IMG/VR virus record: IMGVR_UViG_3300045741_000116
Location: 1 to 58,984 of that record
Strand: one strand, 5' to 3'
Origin: a virus
DNA length: 58,984 nt
Below, piece after piece: positions 33,673-42,317 of the stretch (positions are counted from its first letter, which is position 1; each line of letters starts with the position of its first letter). Below the pieces are notes generated by a model. It had not been told where the DNA came from. It was given only the letters and a program-made list of their open reading frames with translations, and did not search any database. The position numbers and the translations under genes were made by a program.

Positions 33673-34578
33673 TTAGTCTACCTTGAAGTTAGAAGTTTTA
33701 GCCAACTCGTCCTTGTACCATTCTGGGAGACCTCTGATAGCTACGCGCTTAACCGTGGGGAAGAAGTGCTCAAACAGCTTCTGTTTGATCTCGTCTGCAC
33801 ACTCGGCCTCGATATCGGCTTGTACCTCTTTAAGGAGGGGCCCGATGTCTGAAGGGGTACCGGTAAGCTTCCCTGCTTCTTTAAGATGCTGGACTGCCTT
33901 ATTCCAACGAGCAGGCGTCTTGTATTGCTCGGCTAGCATAAGGTGAAACTCCCCGCTACTTGGGTTAGTTTCTTTCCAGTTCTTACCGTGCACCTCTTTA
34001 AATGCCTCTGACACATACTTACCGAGGAAGACTTTGCCATCGTTAGCAAACCGCTTGTAGTTCTTTACTACGACTCCTTCTACCTTCTGGCCGCCTAGAA
34101 CAGAAACGGTCTCCATAAGAGCCTTGAACATATTGTAATCAGTAACCATTCCTTCAAATACAATCGGTACGGTTTCAAGTCCAATACGTTCAGCTTCAGC
34201 TTTCTTATCCGCGTAAGGAAGATAGACTTCTTGTGCGGGAGAAATATCAAAAATAATGATATTGTTCTTCGGCGCTCGGTCATAGGCCAAAGCGTTATGT
34301 TTAGGCTTGTTTAGATATTCACCTCTGTAGGTGTAGCCGTCTTTAAGTAAAGGCTTAAGCTCCTGGATAACCTCAATAGCCCTGGTGAACATCTTCTCAG
34401 GCGCCTCTATGATCAATTGCTGGCCTTTAGACCTAGCCTTGAGCTCGCCATCGAACACTCCGAAGCTGAACTGACTACCATCCACCTTTTCCTCAATAAT
34501 CACTGGGTCAAGGAAAATGTCCTGAATTACTCCATGCCCTAAAGAATAAATCTTTGGATAGGTGTGCCATGATGTCAT
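33673..34578 (-). CDS. RNA ligase (Rnl2/DRB0094-like)
   Basis: 301 residues. EEKVDGSQFSFG gives the nucleotidyltransferase motif I with catalytic Lys31. YRGEYLNKPKHNALAYDR near 104-121 and NIIIFDI are motifs III/IIIa. EGVVVKN is motif IV and a downstream FLGKY Lys is motif V. The C-terminal 100 residues are helical. The enzyme would seal nicked RNA, for example cleaved host or phage tRNA. No polynucleotide kinase partner is visible. Overlaps the upstream gene by 4 bases. Confidence 0.85.
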   Translation of the reverse strand: MTSWHTYPKIYSLGHGVIQDIFLDPVIIEEKVDGSQFSFGVFDGELKARSKGQQLIIEAPEKMFTRAIEVIQELKPLLKDGYTYRGEYLNKPKHNALAYDRAPKNNIIIFDISPAQEVYLPYADKKAEAERIGLETVPIVFEGMVTDYNMFKALMETVSVLGGQKVEGVVVKNYKRFANDGKVFLGKYVSEAFKEVHGKNWKETNPSSGEFHLMLAEQYKTPARWNKAVQHLKEAGKLTGTPSDIGPLLKEVQADIEAECADEIKQKLFEHFFPTVKRVAIRGLPEWYKDELAKTSNFKVD

Positions 34579-34886
34579 TTTAACTCCCTTGTAAAAGGTA
34601 TTACTTTTCTTTTAGCTTTAAAATCAACTCTAATGATATCAGCTACCGGCGTCAAGTCTAAGGGCGGCGGTGGCTTGGTAATGAAGTTATAGTGCTCGGT
34701 AGCCTGCAGCAGCGTCCTGAACGGCCCGTGCCCTTGCGGGCTAGCCGGGTCTGACCAGAAGTAGTTGCCGCCCGTGTTTAATCTAGGGTCTGGGCGCTGC
34801 TCAAACAGCCCATAGATAGGCTCCAAGGTATAAAAAGTCACCTGAAGAGCCGCTATATAGGCTACCGTGTTCTTCATATGGGTCAT
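34575..34886 (-). CDS. Hypothetical protein
   Basis: 103 residues, or 100 if started at the second Met. Aromatic-rich N-terminal half and a basic C-terminus (VDFKAKRKVIPFTREL). Coupled by overlap with the RNA ligase gene. No family recognised. Confidence 0.6.
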   Translation of the reverse strand: MTHMKNTVAYIAALQVTFYTLEPIYGLFEQRPDPRLNTGGNYFWSDPASPQGHGPFRTLLQATEHYNFITKPPPPLDLTPVADIIRVDFKAKRKVIPFTRELK

Positions 34887-35065
34887 TAGTTCACCAGTTG
34901 ATTGAACGCCGAGAACGCCAGGGCTGCGGTTGGGACCAAGAACAAAGCGGCTACCAGCTTAGCGAGGAGCCGTTTAGAATACAAGAAGTAGAGACTAATG
35001 TCAATAACTAGCATTGTCGCCCCTACTGTCGTAATCAAATAAACAAGAGCATAAATAAGTTCCAT
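34886..35065 (-). CDS. Small two-span membrane protein
   Basis: 59 residues from MELIYAL, preceded by AAGGAGG. Two hydrophobic segments (about 3-25 and 35-52). The longer in-frame form would begin without a ribosome site. Unknown role in the accessory island. Confidence 0.6.
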   Translation of the reverse strand: MELIYALVYLITTVGATMLVIDISLYFLYSKRLLAKLVAALFLVPTAALAFSAFNQLVN

Positions 35066-35084
35066 AGAACCTCCTTGCATGACT

Positions 35085-35291
35085 CTACTTCTTCTTTTTG
35101 TTCTTGTCAACGCCTTCTGGGAGGAGTGGAACTATTTCATAAGTCCAGTTGTTGTAGCTAGATACCCAGTTCTCGATGTACTCCTGGGCTTGAAAGATGC
35201 TGCCCAAAGACTTCTGCTCGAGTACGTGGCCTGCTGGCGCCTTGATTTCCCAGTTAAACTTACCTGTTTGGATCATATACACTTTTGTCAT
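35085..35291 (-). CDS. Hypothetical small protein with Lys tail
   Basis: 68 residues from MTKVYMIQTGKFNW, preceded by AAGGAGG. Alpha/beta with aromatic residues, ending in a Lys-rich tail (DKNKKKK). Its start overlaps the previous stop (ATGA). Confidence 0.65.
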   Translation of the reverse strand: MTKVYMIQTGKFNWEIKAPAGHVLEQKSLGSIFQAQEYIENWVSSYNNWTYEIVPLLPEGVDKNKKKK

Positions 35292-35476
35292 GCTGCCTCC
35301 TTGTAGGTTACCTGAGTTAGCTCCTCTGCCCTGTCTTCCCGCTCGAACAGCTCGGACCAATCAGTTACCTGGCAATAGAGCCACAGAGCTGACCCGTCGT
35401 CAGTAGTAATGGTGTACTGACTGCCGTCTGGTCTAGTCACCAGGACTTGGTTTGAATTAACTAGTTCGAAGTTCAT
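35288..35476 (-). CDS. Hypothetical small beta protein
   Basis: 62 residues. VNSNQVLVTRPDGSQYTI suggests a small beta barrel or hairpin. GGAGG ribosome site and ATGA overlaps at both ends place it in the small-gene chain. Confidence 0.65.
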   Translation of the reverse strand: MNFELVNSNQVLVTRPDGSQYTITTDDGSALWLYCQVTDWSELFEREDRAEELTQVTYKEAA

Positions 35477-35640
35477 AGGACCTCCACTCGTTTAAATACC
35501 CAGCCGTATCGTAGTTTGGATCTGTCAAAAACGATCCATTCGTCGCCATGCATCAGGTAGGCTTCTAGCCTACCGTCGTCGTGCATAAACATGCATTCTA
35601 CTCTGCCTGTACTAAGCTGTTCTGCAATGTATAGGCTCAT
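35473..35640 (-). CDS. Hypothetical 55-aa protein
   Basis: Read directly from the sequence: MSLYIAEQLSTGRVECMFMH, then DDGRLEAYLMHGDEWIVFDR and a basic end. Both ends overlap neighbours in ATGA junctions, which is strong support for a real gene in this chain. Short beta-strand repeats resemble the neighbouring 62-aa protein. Confidence 0.65.
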   Translation of the reverse strand: MSLYIAEQLSTGRVECMFMHDDGRLEAYLMHGDEWIVFDRSKLRYGWVFKRVEVL

Positions 35641-35858
35641 AACTCACCAGGTTCGCCGAGCTCGCTGAGGTACTCCGCCTCAAGGTAAGCTAGAAACGTA
35701 TAGTTGTCAAAGTAGCCTGTTCGCCAGTGGTTCAAGAACTGGTCATAGATCTCAATTCTACCAGATTCGTGTACGATGGCTAGGTTAGCTACTGCGCCAA
35801 TGGCGTAGTAACCAGGCGTAAGCTTACCGTTTGTTGTATATTCGTTATGGGACTTCAT
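35637..35858 (-). CDS. Hypothetical small protein
   Basis: 73 residues; aromatic-rich, with YYAIGAVANLAIVHESGRIE and an acidic C-terminus (YLSELGEPGEL). ATGA overlap with both neighbours. Unknown. Confidence 0.65.
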   Translation of the reverse strand: MKSHNEYTTNGKLTPGYYAIGAVANLAIVHESGRIEIYDQFLNHWRTGYFDNYTFLAYLEAEYLSELGEPGEL

Positions 35859-36154
35859 GACAGCCCCTTTTCTGTGTGCTCGTAGAGATTGTAGAAGTAC
35901 TCTTCGTAGTCGAAAGTCTCCATATCAATCAGAACGATCTTGTCCTTTACTGCCTGCTCCACCATTCTAGCAAAGAAATCAGCCGGTTGAGGGCCGCTCT
36001 TGCTCCAGTAAGCGTCTTCTACCATTGATTGGAAGAAGTAGTTGTTGTCGAGCATGTCTGCGTAGTCCTGGCAGAGCATCTCGTTGCGACGGCTGTTCTC
36101 GTAGTCTTCCATAGTTCCGATAAAGATTGGTGCTTCTTGTTTTAAGTACATCAT
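35855..36154 (-). CDS. Hypothetical acidic protein
   Basis: 99 residues from the ATG-ATG pair with AGGAGG 5 bases upstream. Acidic and aromatic-rich (METFDYEEYFYNLYEHTEKG). A small acidic protein could mimic DNA or inhibit a host nuclease, but there is no specific evidence. First gene of the small-gene chain after two terminators, so it needs its own promoter; TTGCAA-17-TAATCT lies upstream but sits too close to the ribosome site to be convincing. Confidence 0.65.
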   Translation of the reverse strand: MMYLKQEAPIFIGTMEDYENSRRNEMLCQDYADMLDNNYFFQSMVEDAYWSKSGPQPADFFARMVEQAVKDKIVLIDMETFDYEEYFYNLYEHTEKGLS

Positions 36155-36226
36155 AAGTCCTCCTGAAACCAGATTACCCCTGATAGAAAAGACTTGCAAT
36201 TTTTATTTTTTTAGTGTCTCAAAACG

Positions 36227-36248
36227 AAAAAAGGCCCTGTTAAGGGCC
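36227..36248 (-). terminator. Second terminator after capsid gene
   Basis: Transcript strand: GGCCCT-TAAC-AGGGCC, a 6-bp GC-rich stem, followed by TTTTTT-CG-TTTT. It follows the first terminator and a further imperfect hairpin at 36251-36280 (AACGAGG and its complement). Confidence 0.75.
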
Positions 36249-36318
36249 ATAACGAGGTAGGCGTGCTCTAACGCCTCGTTTTGATATAATTAGAAGTGCA
36301 TTATATCTCCTGTTTAAT

Positions 36319-36351
36319 AAAAAAGGCCTGGGACTTTACTCCAGGCCTTTT
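36319..36351 (-). terminator. Terminator after major capsid gene
   Basis: Seven-bp GGCCTGG stem, extended by A-T pairs, with a 9-base loop, ending in TTTTTTATT on the transcript. A four-T run on the other side makes it potentially bidirectional. It sits 33 bases after the capsid stop and insulates the head operon from the accessory island. Confidence 0.85.
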
Positions 36352-36383
36352 AAGGAATATTCGAAGAATATACCTTTTATGGA

Positions 36384-37688
36384 TTAAGCAGAAAGCTGAA
36401 CAACACAGTTCATGCCAGGGGCAGAACAGATCAAGTTACCGTAGTAACCGATACGGATTTCCAGGGCATCCGCGTTTCCAACTCGGAGTCCTTCCAAACC
36501 TTCCATACCGTAGGTAAGGATGTGTGGAACTTTACCCAAAGAGCGCAGTTTCCATGTGTTCATTGTCAACATGTAGGCTGTTTGGGGAGGACATGAGCGG
36601 TCAGCAAGAACAGTAACACGTCCGTAAGCTGATTGGAAGGTGATACCTTCGAAAGCCACTTCAACTTCGTCGTGGTTAACTTGAACGTACTGAACTTTCG
36701 CTCCAAGAGCGTTAACAAGAGCAGCGTAAGAAGCGAAGTCCATGATGATAAGATCAGGTTTCGCGCCCTCACGGTTGCTGTATGCCAGAGCTGAAGTCAA
36801 ACCTTCTTCGATTGTCAGTGACTGAGCGTTGAAGCGCAGACCAGCCAAACGAGTAGGATCTGTGGATCGGTTAACACCCCAGAAGTTATCGTTGGAAGCA
36901 GGTGAACTTACCGGAATCCAAGCAGCCAGACCAGAGAGTGCCAAGAAAGAGCTAGTAGAAGAAGCTCCAGTTGACGGAAGGTCTCCGAGGATGGTAAGGT
37001 AAGCTGATCCAGTACCGATAGCCCAGTTAGCAGACAGAGTAGCTGCAGAAGCAGTTCCAGTAACTACGCCAGTAGCGCGGTTAACGCTAGTGATAGTCAC
37101 AGTGTCTGTAGAAGGAGCGCCACCGTCAGTAGCAGAAGCAACGAGTACCATTCCAACTTCGAACGCTACGATTTGTTGAGCGTTAGTCAAAGGAAGTACT
37201 GTTCCACCAGCTGTAGTACCTGACTGGGTAGAAGCAGAACTAGAAACACCGCGAGTAGCAGTTCCTGATCCAAACAATTCGAAAGCGATGTTGTTTGTGA
37301 TGTTGCGGAAACCGCCATCCATTTGAAGCTTAGCAGCGTCAACGAATGCACCAGCGTTGGTCTTAGTTTGTTCCATTAACAAGTTAGTGATAGTAACCAA
37401 TTGGTAGTCTTGGATTACGTATACGAAGAAAGACGCCAAAGAAGACGCAGTCTGCTGGTTCTGAGCGTTAGCAAACGTATGCGCACGACCTTGGGGGTTT
37501 CCGTACTCGAGTGGTACCGGGATGTATTTACCGGCAAAGCCATCGGGTGATTCGTTCTTAGGAACAAGTGCAAGGAATGGATTTTCCTTATACACTAAAT
37601 CCTTCATATATTCTTTGTCGTCCGTATACAGCTCTTTCAGGGCTGCAATCTGGTTCGAACTATTTGCATATTGTGGAGAAATTGACAT
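36384..37688 (-). CDS. Major capsid protein
   Basis: 434 residues. Early ALKELYTDDKEYMKDLVYKE and FLALVPKNESPDGFAGKYIP are typical of the N-arm and E-loop region of HK97-fold podovirus capsid proteins. A Ser/Thr/Gly-rich insert (about 145-250) may be a surface domain. Preceded by scaffold and portal and followed by a double terminator, consistent with a highly expressed gene. The start has AAAGGAAA. Confidence 0.82.
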   Translation of the reverse strand: MSISPQYANSSNQIAALKELYTDDKEYMKDLVYKENPFLALVPKNESPDGFAGKYIPVPLEYGNPQGRAHTFANAQNQQTASSLASFFVYVIQDYQLVTITNLLMEQTKTNAGAFVDAAKLQMDGGFRNITNNIAFELFGSGTATRGVSSSASTQSGTTAGGTVLPLTNAQQIVAFEVGMVLVASATDGGAPSTDTVTITSVNRATGVVTGTASAATLSANWAIGTGSAYLTILGDLPSTGASSTSSFLALSGLAAWIPVSSPASNDNFWGVNRSTDPTRLAGLRFNAQSLTIEEGLTSALAYSNREGAKPDLIIMDFASYAALVNALGAKVQYVQVNHDEVEVAFEGITFQSAYGRVTVLADRSCPPQTAYMLTMNTWKLRSLGKVPHILTYGMEGLEGLRVGNADALEIRIGYYGNLICSAPGMNCVVQLSA

Positions 37689-37730
37689 TTTAATTTCCTT
37701 TAATTAAATTTAAGTTATTAAGATCTATTC

Positions 37731-37753
37731 GTTAGTAAGGACATCTTACTAAC
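37731..37753 (-). other. Hairpin in capsid gene leader
   Basis: GTTAGTAAG-ATGTC-CTTACTAAC, a perfect 9-bp stem, between scaffold stop and capsid start. Flanked by two copies of a TCTTAATAA sequence (around 37713-37723 and 37759-37768). No T tract follows, so an mRNA stabiliser, processing site or translational control of capsid is more likely than termination. Confidence 0.6.
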
Positions 37754-37765
37754 TGTAAGATCTTA

Positions 37766-38809
37766 TTAAGATTTCAGTCTGCCTTCCATTGCCAGTATTG
37801 CCCGTTCTCTAGCAGATAACGGCCTAGAGGAGCTCGTAGCATTGGTAAGCGTTTTCATGGTCGGTTGCTGCACCTGTTTCTGTTCAGCCACTGGCTTCGG
37901 CTGTTCTACTTGCGGCTTAGGCTGGCCGGCCTGGAGTCGCTTTTGAATCTTTTGGATCTTAGAAGCGTAACCTGTCAGTTGTTCTAACAAGTAGTCTTCT
38001 GTCTCTCTACAAGCTTCCTCGACCGTCATGACTCGGCCTTCTTCTCGTAGGGTTTGTTCAATCAAATCAACTACATCCTTTACTGAGCCTGTAGCTTTAA
38101 TCGTTTCGAATTCAGGGTCAGAGTTCACTAGGGTGGTGGCTTCGTTAGTCAGCTGTGAGATAGCTGTTCTATAAGTCTGCTGCTCACGCTCTTCAATCGT
38201 TTTAACCGTCTTCTGGTTCTCTTCTCGAAGCGCTTTAATCTCAGCTTTCAGCATTTCCATTTCAGCCGATACCCGTGGGTCTCTAGGCTGTTGGTTAATG
38301 ATCTGTTGGGTGAGTTCTTCGTAGGAGACGCCTGACTCAGCTAGGATATCCAGGGCTCGTGCCTTGATCTCATCCTTAGTGTAGCCTTGAGTCGGCTGAG
38401 AGGGGGTAGCTGTAAGCTGTGCCTCTCGTGCAGCTAAAGCCTCTTCTCGGGCCTTTAGCTTAGCTTCCTGCGCTTGAGCCTTAGCTCGTAATGCCTGCTC
38501 TTGTCGAGCGATCTTGGCATACTGCGCTGTGATAGCCGGGTCTACCTTTGGCTTCTCTTCAGCCTTAGGTTCGGTCTCCGTAACTTCTTGAGACTGCGCT
38601 TCTATAACGTCATTTCCGCTTGTCTTGGGCTTTACGGCGCCCATTTCTTCGGCAGACACCTGGGTAGCATTCTGTACCGTGGTGTTCTCCTGGGGTTGTT
38701 GGTTCTGTCCAGTTAACATAGCGACAACCTTGGCTTTTACGTCAGCGCTGGCTGGTCGGTCTACTGTTGGTTGGACGGGCATTGGGCCTGCAATAGGCTG
38801 GATTTTCAT
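37766..38809 (-). CDS. Scaffold protein
   Basis: 347 residues, highly charged and helical. Pro/Gln-rich N-terminus, then a long coiled coil (about 90-135 and 165-215, AQEAKLKAREEALAAREAQL) and a basic C-terminus (RPLSARERAILAMEGRLKS), the usual capsid-binding end. Located between portal and capsid genes. No protease domain. Confidence 0.8.
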   Translation of the reverse strand: MKIQPIAGPMPVQPTVDRPASADVKAKVVAMLTGQNQQPQENTTVQNATQVSAEEMGAVKPKTSGNDVIEAQSQEVTETEPKAEEKPKVDPAITAQYAKIARQEQALRAKAQAQEAKLKAREEALAAREAQLTATPSQPTQGYTKDEIKARALDILAESGVSYEELTQQIINQQPRDPRVSAEMEMLKAEIKALREENQKTVKTIEEREQQTYRTAISQLTNEATTLVNSDPEFETIKATGSVKDVVDLIEQTLREEGRVMTVEEACRETEDYLLEQLTGYASKIQKIQKRLQAGQPKPQVEQPKPVAEQKQVQQPTMKTLTNATSSSRPLSARERAILAMEGRLKS

Positions 38810-38897
38810 GGGTTACTCCTTGTTCGTTTGTTGGTTACTACTTGCACAAACTTTTAGTAAAATTTCATGTAATTAAATCTATAACGGCTTGATTTTA

Positions 38898-40787
38898 TTA
38901 AGCTCCTGGAGCGTTAGGAATTAATGGGCTTGTCGGAGCCGGTTGGGGATTGGCTTGGGGCGTAGGTTGCGGTCCTGCTGGTGCAGGAGGAGGCTGGGTA
39001 GAAGCCAGTAAAGCTTGTACTTGGGCTCGGAAGTCACGGAGCTTCTGGATCTTAGACTCTTCAAGCTTAGCGCCTGAGTACAGGTTGATGTAGGCTACTG
39101 CGTGCTGGTTAGCCAGGTCTAAAGGAAGCTCAGGGTAAGGAGGCGTGTACTTGCCTGTCTCTACGATATCGTCCAGGATCTGGAATACCCGCTCTTCACC
39201 TGCGTTAGCCAGGGTTTCCATTTGTTCGAGGTCCGGGTAGTCTAGGAGTCGTCGGCCTTCCTGCAGGGTAATCATACCTGACTGCACCATCTCGGTGACC
39301 TTAGCCAAGCGACCTGCTGGATCTTTAGGAAGGGACGACTGAGTAAAGCACTGGATGATATAGGTATCTTCCAGCATGGAAGCCTTAGGAAGATCTACTT
39401 CTCTGGTTCCGTTCTTGTTGGGATACACCGTAGTGTAGGAACCGTCTCGTTCTGCAATATCCTTAGCAAGATCAATTACTTGGTAAGCAAGGTCGACGAA
39501 CATATTATCATACCGCTTAGCAAGGGAAGCAAAGCGGTCAGTACTAATATCATCGTAAGTGCGAATAGCTTCGCCGCTGTCCAAACCTTGGGGTTTTTGG
39601 CTAGACGCCTGCAGTGCAGACACTCCACATTGCTGGTATCCGTATTGGATGAGCTTGTCGCGCTCCGCGTACAGTTCTGGTGCATTTGAAGGTGCCACTT
39701 CGTAAGTAGGTTTGGTTCCTCTGAACTTGACGATTACGCCGATATCGTTGTTGTGGTGAGCGGAAGAGACTTTGGAGCCCTCTTCTTGGAATACCCTCGG
39801 TACACCGACGAGCTTGATGGCTCGGCTAATGGTGTATAGGATGCTGTTTAATTCCATTTGGGTGCCCATAAGCTGCTCGGCCAGTCCTTGTGACCAGAAG
39901 CCTAGGAGTCTTGGGCTATAATGCATGAATGTGAAGGGGAAACGGTCTTTGACGTACTCTTCATCTACCAGGTATCCAGCTGAACAGGCCAGAGTATGGC
40001 GTCCGTCCTTGGCGTTCTTACCTGAGCGGAGGTGCCATCCTTCTACGACCATTACTAGGTCTGAGACCGATTTCGACGCGTCTGGTCCGTTATCCGGCGT
40101 GGCTTTAGCTGCCATCTCAATCTTTTTTGCAAGATGAGGAAAATTTGCCATAAGCACATCGCGGTCAACAAGTTTAATACGATAAAGCTGTCTGGGTTCT
40201 CCATACATTGCCTCGTTAGGGTCTACTAGGAGTTCCGTAAGGAGGACTCGCTCCATACCGACTCTGGCGTCTGGGGTTTCAAACGTGTGGATGCAGCCAG
40301 TACCTTCTACCAGTCCGTCTCGCAGGATAATGGGGGCCAGCTCGTAGGTCTTACAGTTATAGAACTCACCTTCTACGAAATTGTTCAGTTTTTTAGCGAG
40401 GTTACGCTGTTTATAATCCCCGTTATCAGTGAGAAAAACTGGCTTAGGACGTGACTGTGAGATTCTTGACACCAGAGTGTCAGTAGCAGACTGTATAAGG
40501 TTAAAAGTAGGACGTTCCTGAGGAAGGCCCTGGGTCTGGTCCATTTTAGACATGTTAGAACCAGCAAAGCTATAAAGACTTTGGTTACCATACAACCTCG
40601 CGTAGATAGCTGCTTGTCGGTACCGGTAGGCCTGGGTCTCTTTAAGATAGGCAGCAGAGGTCAGCATCTGAGAAGCGGCCTTATCCTTGTCCTTCTCTAA
40701 CCACCATTGGGCTAAGACAGCCGCGTTAGGGGCTTCCTTAGTCCTGAAGGTAACTTTTTTAGGAGCTTCTGTAGCTGTTACTTTCAT
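38898..40787 (-). CDS. Portal protein
   Basis: 629 residues. Contains ERPTFNLIQSATDTLVSRIS, then LAPIILRDGLVEGTGCIHTF and MELNSILYTISRAIKLVGVP, matching podovirus portal cores, and a stretch before the C-terminus (LPKDPAGRLAKVTEMVQSGM) seen in portal families. The last 30 residues are Pro-rich (PPPAPAGPQPTPQ). Forms the dodecameric DNA channel at one capsid vertex. Downstream of terminase and upstream of scaffold, the standard head order. Confidence 0.85.
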   Translation of the reverse strand: MKVTATEAPKKVTFRTKEAPNAAVLAQWWLEKDKDKAASQMLTSAAYLKETQAYRYRQAAIYARLYGNQSLYSFAGSNMSKMDQTQGLPQERPTFNLIQSATDTLVSRISQSRPKPVFLTDNGDYKQRNLAKKLNNFVEGEFYNCKTYELAPIILRDGLVEGTGCIHTFETPDARVGMERVLLTELLVDPNEAMYGEPRQLYRIKLVDRDVLMANFPHLAKKIEMAAKATPDNGPDASKSVSDLVMVVEGWHLRSGKNAKDGRHTLACSAGYLVDEEYVKDRFPFTFMHYSPRLLGFWSQGLAEQLMGTQMELNSILYTISRAIKLVGVPRVFQEEGSKVSSAHHNNDIGVIVKFRGTKPTYEVAPSNAPELYAERDKLIQYGYQQCGVSALQASSQKPQGLDSGEAIRTYDDISTDRFASLAKRYDNMFVDLAYQVIDLAKDIAERDGSYTTVYPNKNGTREVDLPKASMLEDTYIIQCFTQSSLPKDPAGRLAKVTEMVQSGMITLQEGRRLLDYPDLEQMETLANAGEERVFQILDDIVETGKYTPPYPELPLDLANQHAVAYINLYSGAKLEESKIQKLRDFRAQVQALLASTQPPPAPAGPQPTPQANPQPAPTSPLIPNAPGA

Positions 40788-40793
40788 AAGTCC

Positions 40794-41066
40794 TTATTGC
40801 TCTTGCGGTAGATGGCCTTGGGCAGAGTAAAACAGTTTCTGCTCTTCTGTCAGGGTGTCCCAGCCGTCTGCTATGATCTTACCTGGGTCGTTGAAGCCCT
40901 GTACTTCTGGGGCTTCTTTGGCTTGTTTCTTAGATGTAGGAACACTGGGTGCTACAAGATCGGGCTCCAGGTGGAACTCTAAGTTATCGATTTTCATGGT
41001 TTTTACGCCACGCTTGTTACATAACACCAGAAGCTTGTCTAAATCTTTAAGGCTTTCCAGTTTCAC
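40794..41066 (-). CDS. Small head-operon protein
   Basis: 90 residues: a short alpha/beta N-terminus, a Lys/Pro linker and an acidic C-terminus with DGWDTLTEEQKLFYSAQGH. Sits between the tagged head protein and the portal gene. Unknown. Confidence 0.65.
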   Translation of the reverse strand: MKLESLKDLDKLLVLCNKRGVKTMKIDNLEFHLEPDLVAPSVPTSKKQAKEAPEVQGFNDPGKIIADGWDTLTEEQKLFYSAQGHLPQEQ

Positions 41067-41069
41067 TGG

Positions 41070-41951
41070 TTACCTCATTTGTCTTTTGGATTGCATTCTT
41101 CGTCGGATAGCTGAAACCATGTCCATTTTGTCTTCTGCCGAGTGCTCTCGCTCGTCCCCGATCTCGTTCGAGTCTTCGGGCTGGTGCAGGCTGTCGATTT
41201 CTTCGTCGTAGTTCTCTTTAAGAGCCGCGTCTTCGTTACGCTTATAGTAGCCATTAGGCTGTTCCATAGCGTTGAGATCAAGGTCAACTTGGCCGCCCTC
41301 AGCGAACTTCCGGCGTTTAGCCATAATCGCAGCTGCCAGTGAGTCATGGCGCTCGTCTTCAACGTCTTCGTCTGGGTCGATGTCATGTACGTCTCCGCCT
41401 TCTGCCAACATGGGAGCCATATGCTCGTTATCCATGATCTCTTCTTCAGAAGGAGACATATAAGATTCTTTGATGGGAGACATAGAAGGCTCTTCGTCTT
41501 CTTCTGCCCGCTTCATACTGACTTCTTCGTTGATCATTCCACCTTTAGCCAACATTTGGAGGCGCATCTCTTCATCTTGGAGCTTACGGTCCAGTACCTT
41601 GAAGGGGGAGTCTGCGGCTACCATCTTAGACATTTTGAGGGGCTGTGGGTTCTTAAGGCTAGGAGTTCTGCGGGGAGCGTCTTGTTTGATATCAGGGCGG
41701 GAAAGCATTTGAGATTCTTTAATAGCCTTGGGAGTTTCCTGGTGAGCAATCTCTACTCGGTCATTGTGCTTCTGGTCTGGCATTGGTCGGGCTTCAGACT
41801 TAACTGATCCACCTTCTGCCATCTTCTTGGGAGCCTTGCGCTTAACTGCGTAAGCTATTGCAATTGCTTGTTTTTGCGGCTTACCAGCGTGCATTTCGGT
41901 AGCGATGTTCTCGCTCATTGCTTTCTGTGATTTACTCTTAATTAATGGCAC
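41070..41951 (-). CDS. Head-operon protein with four AEGG-type tags
   Basis: 293 residues. The N-terminus (KSKSQKAMSENIATEMHAGK then QKQAIAIAYAVKR) is a phrase common in podovirus-like phage genomes without known function. The rest is highly charged and probably disordered, interrupted by AEGGSV (45-50), AKGGMI (135-140), AEGGDV (183-188) and AEGGQV (217-222). These tags recur in the ejection-type proteins at 19498-25429. Possibly an internal head protein that links the portal to the core. Confidence 0.7.
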   Translation of the reverse strand: MPLIKSKSQKAMSENIATEMHAGKPQKQAIAIAYAVKRKAPKKMAEGGSVKSEARPMPDQKHNDRVEIAHQETPKAIKESQMLSRPDIKQDAPRRTPSLKNPQPLKMSKMVAADSPFKVLDRKLQDEEMRLQMLAKGGMINEEVSMKRAEEDEEPSMSPIKESYMSPSEEEIMDNEHMAPMLAEGGDVHDIDPDEDVEDERHDSLAAAIMAKRRKFAEGGQVDLDLNAMEQPNGYYKRNEDAALKENYDEEIDSLHQPEDSNEIGDEREHSAEDKMDMVSAIRRRMQSKRQMR

Positions 41952-41953
41952 GA

Positions 41954-42298
41954 TTACTCCCTAATGTTTCCGGCTTTGACGTTCTGAGCTTTAAAAGTGT
42001 TCTTGTTGAGCTCAATGACTTCGCGGTCTTCTGAAGGCTCATTGGTGTGTTCGCCCTCTTCATGGGGCTGTGAGTCCAGGATAGTGAACATGTCTTTAAC
42101 GGCGCGTACAAACGCTTTAACGTCTTGCGCGTGGATAGCTTGAATGGCAGCGTACCCGCAGGTCTCTAGGCCTTCGTCAGACGCGGCTGCGTCCTCGTTC
42201 TGGGCGTCTAGGGAGCCTTCTGGGGCTGCGTCTGATTTACGTCGTTTGATGATCAGGCCTGCTACGGGGGCCTGCTTGAGTTTCATGAAAGGAAGCAC
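41954..42298 (-). CDS. Hypothetical head-operon protein
   Basis: 114 residues from a GTG start that has AAGGAG 5 bases upstream; an ATG four codons later is possible but badly spaced. Acidic, with GLETCGYAAIQAIHAQDVKA, a small helical domain. First gene after late element C. Confidence 0.65.
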   Translation of the reverse strand: MLPFMKLKQAPVAGLIIKRRKSDAAPEGSLDAQNEDAAASDEGLETCGYAAIQAIHAQDVKAFVRAVKDMFTILDSQPHEEGEHTNEPSEDREVIELNKNTFKAQNVKAGNIRE

Positions 42299-42317
42299 TG
42301 CGACTCCTTGGCTATGT

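Noticed and set aside
36154-36199. Longer start for the gene at 35855 and a promoter TTGCAA-17-TAATCT
   Set aside because: The ribosome site AGGAGG fits the ATG at 36154; the promoter would place the transcript start on top of that site.
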